Source of the DNA: Paracoccaceae bacterium
GTDB taxonomy: Bacteria > Pseudomonadota > Alphaproteobacteria > Rhodobacterales > Rhodobacteraceae
Reading direction: 5' to 3'
NCBI GenBank assembly: GCA_003511785.1
Contig: DOIS01000085.1
Span: forward strand, 1-9,983
DNA: 9,983 nucleotides
Shown: in pieces, positions 6,348 to 9,983 of the stretch
Numbering within the stretch: position 1 is the stretch's first letter
How the letters are laid out: every line of letters starts with the position of its first letter
Made by a program: the position numbers and the translations under genes
Notes under the pieces: generated by a model
Told to the model about the DNA's origin: nothing
Database searches by the model: none
What the model saw: only the letters and a program-made list of their open reading frames with translations

Positions 6348-6371
6348 GGCGCCGCCGGACCCGGCGACGCC
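6348..6371. terminator. Weak hairpin in convergent gap
   Basis: In the 109-base gap between two convergent genes, GGCG-C-CGCCG (6348-6357) can pair with CGGCG-A-CGCC (6362-6371) around GACC, with one C/A mismatch. No good T tract follows on either strand; GGTTTTGG on the plus strand is 10 bases further. It could be a weak bidirectional terminator, but GC-rich DNA yields such pairs often. Confidence 0.3.
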
Positions 6372-6425
6372 ATGCAACTGGTTTTGGTCGTCCTCTTCCT
6401 GCGAGAGGCGCGGGCGGCCTGAGCG

Positions 6426-7238
6426 TTATCCGTGGCCGTCCCGCCGGTCGCGCTCGCGCAGCCGGCGCTCGATTTCCGCCAGACGGTTGAGAACCTCGTC
6501 GCGGTAGTCGTCGGTGGCCTGGTTGGCCTCGGCCTGATGCGCGTCCTGCATGGAGTTGACGATCAGGCCCACGACCAGGTTCACCACCGCGAAGGTTGTG
6601 ATGAGAATGAAGGGCACGAAGAAGAGCCAGGCCTGCGGATAGACCTCCATCACCGGACGGGCGATCCCCATCGACCACGACTCGAGGGTCATGATCTGGA
6701 ACAGCGAATAGGCCGAGCGTCCCAGCGTGCCGAACCATTCCGGGAAGGTTGCGCCGAAAAGCTTCGTCGCCATCACTGCGCCGATATAGAAGATCAGCCC
6801 CATCAAGAGAAACACCGAGCCCATGCCGGGCAGGGCGCTGACCAACCCCTCGACCACGCGGCGCAGGGCCGGGGCGACCGAGATGACCCGCAACAGGCGC
6901 AGGATGCGCAGCGCGCGCAGAGCCGACAGCCCTTGTGCTGCCGGAGCCAGCGAGATCGCGACGATCACGAAATCGAAGACGTTCCATCCGTCGCGGAAAA
7001 ACCGCAGCCGCATGGCGAACAGCTTGATCGCCAACTCAATCACGAAAATCGCAAGGCAGGCCGCGTCGAGGGCGAGAATCAGCGGTCCGGCCGCCGCCAT
7101 CGCGGTGTCCGAGGTCTCGAGCCCCAACAGCACGGCATTGAACAGGATCACGCCCAGGATGAAATTCTGCGCGCGGGGGCTGAAAATGAAGGCGGCCGCA
7201 CGGGCGCGCAAGGAGGGGGATGGGAAGGCACGGGTCAT
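6426..7238 (-). CDS. Voltage-gated sodium channel, NaChBac/NavAb family
   Basis: From the chosen start (complement of 7238) the product has 270 residues, matching NaChBac and NavMs (about 274). It has six membrane segments: S1 about 23-41, S2 52-74, S3 84-100, S4 103-127, S5 137-160 and S6 202-230. S4 carries arginines every third residue (R108, R111, R114, R117), with acidic partners E68 in S2 and D89 in S3. The pore holds the selectivity filter TLESWSM (184-190), identical to that of NavAb, so Na+ selectivity is expected. S6 contains FAVVNLVVGLIVNSM, and a C-terminal helix (DEVLNRLAEIERRLRERDRR) would form the tetramer coiled coil. The open frame extends upstream to 7469, but that stretch is unlike any channel N-terminus and crosses the rpmC promoter candidate. 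There is no clear Shine-Dalgarno at 7238. Confidence 0.95.
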   Translation of the reverse strand: MTRAFPSPSLRARAAAFIFSPRAQNFILGVILFNAVLLGLETSDTAMAAAGPLILALDAACLAIFVIELAIKLFAMRLRFFRDGWNVFDFVIVAISLAPAAQGLSALRALRILRLLRVISVAPALRRVVEGLVSALPGMGSVFLLMGLIFYIGAVMATKLFGATFPEWFGTLGRSAYSLFQIMTLESWSMGIARPVMEVYPQAWLFFVPFILITTFAVVNLVVGLIVNSMQDAHQAEANQATDDYRDEVLNRLAEIERRLRERDRRDGHG

Positions 7239-7244
7239 GGCGCG

Positions 7245-7273
7245 GTTATGGTCCGAAACGTGGGCCGGGCCAA
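7245..7273 (-). promoter_or_regulatory. Possible leaderless promoter of the sodium channel gene
   Basis: On the minus strand TTGGCC (7273-7268) and CATAAC (7250-7245) are separated by 17 bases, each matching 4 of 6 sigma-70 consensus positions. The -10 box ends 6 bases before the ATG at 7238, so transcription would start at or next to the start codon. This agrees with the missing Shine-Dalgarno, but the matches are weak. Confidence 0.35.
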
Positions 7274-7388
7274 GATGTGAAAGGCCGGAACAGTTGCGAT
7301 CCGCCCCCATACGGGCGATAGTGCCGGTCTTTCGGGCGGACCGGCGCACAGGAGGCGCGGCAGTCCCTGGCATGTCCGGGATTTCTTC

Positions 7389-7417
7389 TTGCCAGTGCGA
7401 AGAGTCGGCGCTATACG
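7389..7417 (+). promoter_or_regulatory. Sigma-70-like promoter candidate for rpmC-rpsQ
   Basis: TTGCCA (7389-7394; 5 of 6 consensus) and TATACG (7412-7417; 4 of 6) are separated by exactly 17 bases. They lie about 80-90 bases upstream of the rpmC start. Because rplP is followed by a terminator and an opposite-strand gene intervenes, rpmC needs its own promoter, and this is the best candidate. The -10 box lies between GGCGC (7407-7411) and GCGCC (7418-7422), a perfect dyad. Confidence 0.55.
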
Positions 7418-7504
7418 GCGCCTTCATCATGAACTCCACTGGAATCAGGGTGACCCGCGCAAGAGGCAAGGGGCCTTCCGGTGATGTTGGAAAGGAAATT
7501 GGCG

Positions 7505-7714
7505 ATGAGCGCCCAGGAACTGCGTGACAAGACGCCGGACCAGCTTCGCGACGAGCTGGCCAATCTCAAGAAAGAAAGCTTCAACCTGCGCTTTCAGCAG
7601 GCCACCGGCCAGCTGGAGAACACCGCGCGGATGCGTGAGGTGCGCCGTCAGACCGCGCGCGTCAAAACCATTTTGAACGAAAAGGCCGCTGGCGCGGCGG
7701 AAGCGGAGGCTTGA
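7505..7714 (+). CDS. rpmC: 50S ribosomal protein L29
   Basis: The 69-residue product has the L29 two-helix pattern: ELRDKTPDQLRDELANLKKESFNLRFQ, then the family motif QATGQLENTARMREVRRQTARVKTIL (about residues 31-56), and a short Ala/Glu tail. L29 lies at the tunnel exit beside L23. The start at 7505 has AAGGA at 7492-7496, 8 bases upstream; in-frame GTG/ATG codons at 7481/7484 would add residues foreign to the family and are rejected. In the classical order rpmC follows rplP directly. Here it is about 2.4 kb away, behind three non-ribosomal genes. rpsQ follows after 4 bases. Confidence 0.96.
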   Translation: MSAQELRDKTPDQLRDELANLKKESFNLRFQQATGQLENTARMREVRRQTARVKTILNEKAAGAAEAEA

Positions 7715-7718
7715 TCCG

Positions 7719-7949
7719 ATGCCCAAACGTATCCTGCAAGGCACCGTCACCAGCGACGCCAACCAACAGACTGTCACCGTGCTGGTGGAGCGCCGCTTCA
7801 CCCACCCGGTTCTGAAAAAGACCATCCGTCGGTCCAAGAAGTATCGGGCCCACGATGAAAAGAACGCCTTCAAGATCGGCGATACCGTTCGCATCATCGA
7901 ATGCGCGCCGAAATCGAAGACGAAACGCTGGGAGGTTCTGGAGGCCTGA
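7719..7949 (+). CDS. rpsQ: 30S ribosomal protein S17
   Basis: The 76-residue product shows the S17 OB-fold pattern: MPKRILQGTVTSDANQQTVTVLVERRFTHPVLKKTIRRSKKYRAHDE, in which the HP-x-x-KK-x-x-RRSKKY region is the rRNA-binding loop, then the FKIGDTVRIIECAPKSKTKRWEV strand pair. E. coli S17 has 84 residues with a longer tail. S17 binds 16S rRNA early in 30S body assembly. Its Shine-Dalgarno, GGAGG (7705-7709), lies within the end of rpmC. It is the last gene of the classical S10 operon, and an 81-base gap follows. Confidence 0.97.
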   Translation: MPKRILQGTVTSDANQQTVTVLVERRFTHPVLKKTIRRSKKYRAHDEKNAFKIGDTVRIIECAPKSKTKRWEVLEA

Positions 7950-7955
7950 GGCCTC
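7941..7955 (+). repeat. Dyad across the rpsQ stop codon
   Basis: GAGGCC (7941-7946) and GGCCTC (7950-7955) form a perfect dyad with the rpsQ stop TGA in the three-base centre. A T run (CCTTTTCG) follows about 6 bases later. It might act as a weak terminator or pause hairpin at the S10/spc boundary, or be chance. Confidence 0.35.
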
Positions 7956-7969
7956 TCGGACCTTTTCGC

Positions 7970-7998
7970 GTCTCAATCGAAACCCTGGGGGATATAAC
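7970..7998 (+). promoter_or_regulatory. Weak promoter candidate upstream of rplN (spc)
   Basis: TATAAC (7993-7998) matches the -10 consensus at 5 of 6 positions, 33 bases before rplN. The corresponding -35 position (7970-7975, GTCTCA) matches only 3 of 6. The location equals the classical spc operon promoter position. GGGGG and CCCCC runs flanking the box (about 7987-8011) could also fold. The call rests mainly on the -10 box and the position. Confidence 0.3.
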
Positions 7999-8030
7999 CA
8001 GACCAGCCCCCAAAGGTCAGGAGAAACCAC

Positions 8031-8399
8031 ATGATCCAGATGCAGACCAATCTGGATGTCGCTGACAACTCCGGCGCGCGCCGGGTGCAGTGCATCAAGG
8101 TCCTGGGTGGGTCCAAGCGGAAGTATGCGTCGGTGGGTGACATCATCGTCGTATCCGTCAAGGAAGCCATCCCGCGCGGTCGCGTGAAGAAGGGCGATGT
8201 CCGCAAGGCCGTCGTCGTGCGCACCGCCAAGGAAGTCCGTCGCGACGACGGCACCGCGATCCGTTTCGATCGCAACGCGGCTGTTATCCTCAACAACAAC
8301 AACGAGCCGGTCGGCACCCGTATCTTCGGGCCGGTCGTGCGCGAGCTGCGGTCGAAGAACTTCATGAAGATCATCTCGCTCGCCCCGGAGGTGCTGTAA
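8031..8399 (+). CDS. rplN: 50S ribosomal protein L14
   Basis: The 122-residue product has almost the same length as E. coli L14 (123). It begins MIQMQTNLDVADNSGARRVQCIKVLGG and includes the signature VKEAIPRGRVKKGDVRKAVVVRT (about residues 43-65) and the GTRIFGPVVRELR C-terminal motif. L14 lies at the subunit interface, with L3 and L19, and binds the silencing factor RsfS in other bacteria. AGGAG (8019-8023) lies 7 bases before the ATG. It is the first gene of the classical spc operon and is separated from rpsQ by 81 bases with promoter-like sequence. A single base separates its stop from rplX. Confidence 0.98.
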   Translation: MIQMQTNLDVADNSGARRVQCIKVLGGSKRKYASVGDIIVVSVKEAIPRGRVKKGDVRKAVVVRTAKEVRRDDGTAIRFDRNAAVILNNNNEPVGTRIFGPVVRELRSKNFMKIISLAPEVL

Positions 8400-8400
8400 G

Positions 8401-8712
8401 ATGGCTGCCAAACTGAAAAAGGGCGACAAGGTCGTCGTTCTCGCCGGCAAGGACAAGGGCAAGGAAGGCACGATCTCTTCCGTCGACCCCAAGGCCGGCA
8501 AGGCCGTCGTGGACGGCGTGAACATGGCCATCCGCCACACCCGCCAGAGCCAGACCAGCCAGGGCGGCCGCCTGCCCAAGGCGCTGCCGATCGACCTCAG
8601 CAACCTGGCGCTTCTGGATGCCAACGGCAAACCGACCCGCGTCGGCTTCCGCGAGGAAGACGGCAAGAAGGTGCGCTTCGCCAAGACCACGGGGGACAGG
8701 ATCGATGCTTGA
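8401..8712 (+). CDS. rplX: 50S ribosomal protein L24
   Basis: The 103-residue product (E. coli 104) begins MAAKLKKGDKVVVLAGKDKGKEGTISSVD, the KOW-domain motif of L24, followed by VDGVNMAIRHTRQSQTSQGG, then the LPKALPIDLSNLALLDANGKPTRVGFR segment. L24 is an initiator of 50S assembly that binds the 5' end of 23S rRNA. Its Shine-Dalgarno, GGAGGT (8387-8392), lies within the rplN end. The stop overlaps the rplE start by 8 bases, so L24 and L5 are probably translationally coupled. Confidence 0.98.
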   Translation: MAAKLKKGDKVVVLAGKDKGKEGTISSVDPKAGKAVVDGVNMAIRHTRQSQTSQGGRLPKALPIDLSNLALLDANGKPTRVGFREEDGKKVRFAKTTGDRIDA

Positions 8713-9268
8713 TACCGCCAACTACACCCCGCGTCTGCGCGAGACCTTCCGCAACGAGATCAAGGCCAAGCTCAAGGAAGAGTTCGGCTACAAGAACGAC
8801 ATGGAGATCCCGCGTCTCGACAAGATCGTTCTGAACATCGGTTGCGGTGCCGAGGCCGTGAAGGATTCCAAGAAGGCCAAGTCGGCCCAGGAAGACCTCA
8901 CCGCGATCGCCGGTCAGAAGGCCATGATCACGAAGGCCAAGAAATCCATCGCCGGCTTCCGCGTCCGCGAGGGCATGCCGCTGGGCGCCAAGGTGACCCT
9001 GCGCGGCGACCGGATGTATGAATTCCTGGACCGTCTCATCACCATCGCCCTGCCGCGGGTCCGCGACTTCCGCGGTGTCTCGGGCAAGTCGTTCGACGGC
9101 CGTGGCAACTATGCCATGGGTCTCAAGGAGCACATCGTGTTCCCCGAGATCGACTTCGACAAGGTGGACGAGACCTGGGGTCTGGACATCGTGATCGCCA
9201 CCACGGCGAAAACCGACGCTGAAGCCAAGGCGCTGTTGAAGCATTTCAACATGCCGTTCAACAGCTGA
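8705..9268 (+). CDS. rplE: 50S ribosomal protein L5
   Basis: The 187-residue product from ATG 8705 begins MLDTANYTPRLRETFRNEIKAKL. It includes PRLDKIVLNIGCGAEAVKDSKK, the KKSIAGFRVREGMPLGAKVTLRG motif (about 76-98), YEFLDRLITIALPRVRDFRGVS, and the terminal segment VIATTAKTDAEAKALLKHFNMPF. E. coli L5 has 179 residues. L5 binds 5S rRNA in the central protuberance. The open frame continues upstream to 8618, inside rplX, but the L5 family N-terminus begins near 8705, where an AGGA (8697-8700) is placed for initiation. In E. coli, S8 represses this operon by binding near the rplE start; I did not recognise such a site here. Confidence 0.97.
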   Translation: MLDTANYTPRLRETFRNEIKAKLKEEFGYKNDMEIPRLDKIVLNIGCGAEAVKDSKKAKSAQEDLTAIAGQKAMITKAKKSIAGFRVREGMPLGAKVTLRGDRMYEFLDRLITIALPRVRDFRGVSGKSFDGRGNYAMGLKEHIVFPEIDFDKVDETWGLDIVIATTAKTDAEAKALLKHFNMPFNS

Positions 9269-9286
9269 GCCTGGGAGAGATTTATC

Positions 9287-9592
9287 ATGGCTAAGAAAGC
9301 AATGATCGAACGCGAGAAGAAGCGTCAGCGCCTGGTGGAGAAGTATGCCGCCAAACGCGCCGAGCTGAAAGAGATCGCGAATGACGAAAGCAGGCCGATG
9401 GAAGAGCGTTTCAAGGCGCGCCTGAAGCTGGCCAAACTGCCCCGCAACTCTTCGCCCACCCGGCTGCACAACCGTTGCCAGCTGACCGGGCGTCCGCATG
9501 CGTATTACCGCAAGCTGAAGATGTCGCGGATCGCGCTGCGGGACCTGGGCTCGAATGGCCAGGTTCCCGGCATGGTGAAATCGAGCTGGTAA
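9287..9592 (+). CDS. rpsN: 30S ribosomal protein S14 (zinc-free long form)
   Basis: The 101-residue product equals E. coli S14 in length. It starts MAKKAMIEREKKRQRLVEKYAAKR and ends with the family signature RLHNRCQLTGRPHAYYRKLKMSRIALRDL and PGMVKSSW. It contains one cysteine and no CxxC pair, so it is the zinc-independent (C-) type; a zinc-dependent paralogue is not in this window. S14 binds in the 30S head near S3 and S10. GGGAGAG (about 9273-9279) serves as the ribosome binding site. It sits in the normal spc order between rplE and rpsH. Confidence 0.98.
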   Translation: MAKKAMIEREKKRQRLVEKYAAKRAELKEIANDESRPMEERFKARLKLAKLPRNSSPTRLHNRCQLTGRPHAYYRKLKMSRIALRDLGSNGQVPGMVKSSW

Positions 9593-9605
9593 GGGAGAGC
9601 ATGAG

Positions 9606-9983
9606 ATGAACGATCCTATCGGCGATATGCTCACCCGCATCCGCAACGCCTCGATGCGTGGCAAGTCCACCGTCCGCACGCCGGCCTCCAAGCTGCGTGG
9701 CTGGGTGCTCGACGTGCTGGCCGACGAGGGCTATATCCGCGGCTACGAGAAGGCCACCGACGAGCGTGGTCATCCGGCGCTGGAAATCAGCCTGAAGTAC
9801 TACGAGGGCGAGCCCGTGATCCGCGAACTCAAGCGCGTGTCCAAGCCCGGCCGTCGCGTCTACATGGCCGTCAACGACATCCCGCAGGTCCGCCAGGGTC
9901 TCGGCGTGTCGATCGTCTCCACCCCCAAGGGTGTGATGTCGGATGCCAACGCACGCACCAACAATGTTGGCGGCGAAGTGCTC
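9606..9983 (+). CDS. rpsH: 30S ribosomal protein S8, 3' end outside window
   Basis: An open frame from ATG 9606 to the window edge encodes 126 residues: MNDPIGDMLTRIRNASMRGK, the ASKLRGWVLDVLADEGYI helix, YYEGEPVIRELKRVSKPGRRVY in the middle, and the S8 signature GLGVSIVSTPKGVMSDANAR, then NNVGGEVL at the edge. About five or six residues (normally C-x-V-W or similar) lie beyond the edge. S8 binds the central domain of 16S rRNA and in E. coli represses the spc operon. GGGAGA (9593-9598) lies 7 bases ahead. An ATG at 9601 is out of frame and is rejected. Confidence 0.97.
   Translation, partial: MNDPIGDMLTRIRNASMRGKSTVRTPASKLRGWVLDVLADEGYIRGYEKATDERGHPALEISLKYYEGEPVIRELKRVSKPGRRVYMAVNDIPQVRQGLGVSIVSTPKGVMSDANARTNNVGGEVL

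Noticed and set aside
6372..6422. 16-codon hydrophobic mini-frame (MQLVLVVLF...) in the convergent gap
   Set aside because: No ribosome binding site, and short frames of this size arise easily by chance; nothing supports translation.
6432..7280. 282-residue plus-strand open frame opposite the sodium channel
   Set aside because: The minus-strand channel is clear from its motifs; this frame is His/Gln/Arg-rich nonsense complementary to it.
7481..7504. Upstream GTG/ATG start of rpmC
   Set aside because: It adds residues not seen in L29, and the Shine-Dalgarno AAGGA lies between it and the ATG at 7505.
7662..9691. Two long minus-strand frames opposite rplN-rplX-rplE-rpsN
   Set aside because: Both are antisense to intact ribosomal genes and show no family features.

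Overview
The window is almost entirely the 5' and middle part of the S10-spc ribosomal protein cluster of an alphaproteobacterium, most likely a marine Rhodobacteraceae (Roseobacter-type) organism. The reasons are the high G+C with GC-rich third positions, the alphaproteobacterial protein variants (L3 with a long Ala/Glu-rich tail, a 101-residue zinc-free S14, a 280-residue L2), and a homotetrameric bacterial voltage-gated sodium channel of the kind known from roseobacters. Species cannot be determined from the sequence alone.

Layout. The last seven codons of an EF-Tu gene (1-22) are followed by a hairpin, then rpsJ-rplC-rplD-rplW (147-2262), tightly packed with ATGA overlaps. A 172-base gap with a strong GC hairpin separates these from rplB-rpsS-rplV-rpsC-rplP (2435-5077). 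In the classical order rpmC and rpsQ should come next. Here the cluster is interrupted for about 2.4 kb: rplP is followed by three consecutive hairpins, the last a clear intrinsic terminator. Then come an acyl-CoA thioesterase of the 4-hydroxybenzoyl-CoA/YbgC type and a putative Fe(II)/2-oxoglutarate oxygenase of the TIGR02466 type, overlapping by 8 bases. A NaChBac/NavAb-type sodium channel gene follows on the opposite strand. Ribosomal genes resume with rpmC-rpsQ (7505-7949) behind a good sigma-70-like promoter candidate, and after an 81-base gap the spc part rplN-rplX-rplE-rpsN-rpsH runs off the right edge.

The ribosomal genes supply the 30S proteins S10, S19, S3, S17, S14, S8 and the 50S proteins L3, L4, L23, L2, L22, L16, L29, L14, L24, L5. 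The sequence suggests that, unlike the textbook single S10 transcript, this cluster is expressed as separate transcription units: tuf end / rpsJ-rplW (possibly attenuated) / rplB-rplP (terminated) / rpmC-rpsQ (own promoter) / rplN onwards (possible extra promoter). The three inserted genes have no obvious ribosomal role. Their base composition resembles that of their neighbours, so the insertion looks old and settled rather than recent. I see no tRNA, rRNA, insertion sequence, phage or CRISPR sequence.

No clearly new system is demonstrable. The most interesting parts are the interrupted operon with its structured rplP 3' UTR, the sodium channel with a possible leaderless promoter, the oxygenase located near the gene for L16 (a known oxygenase substrate in other bacteria), and the hairpin between rplW and rplB.
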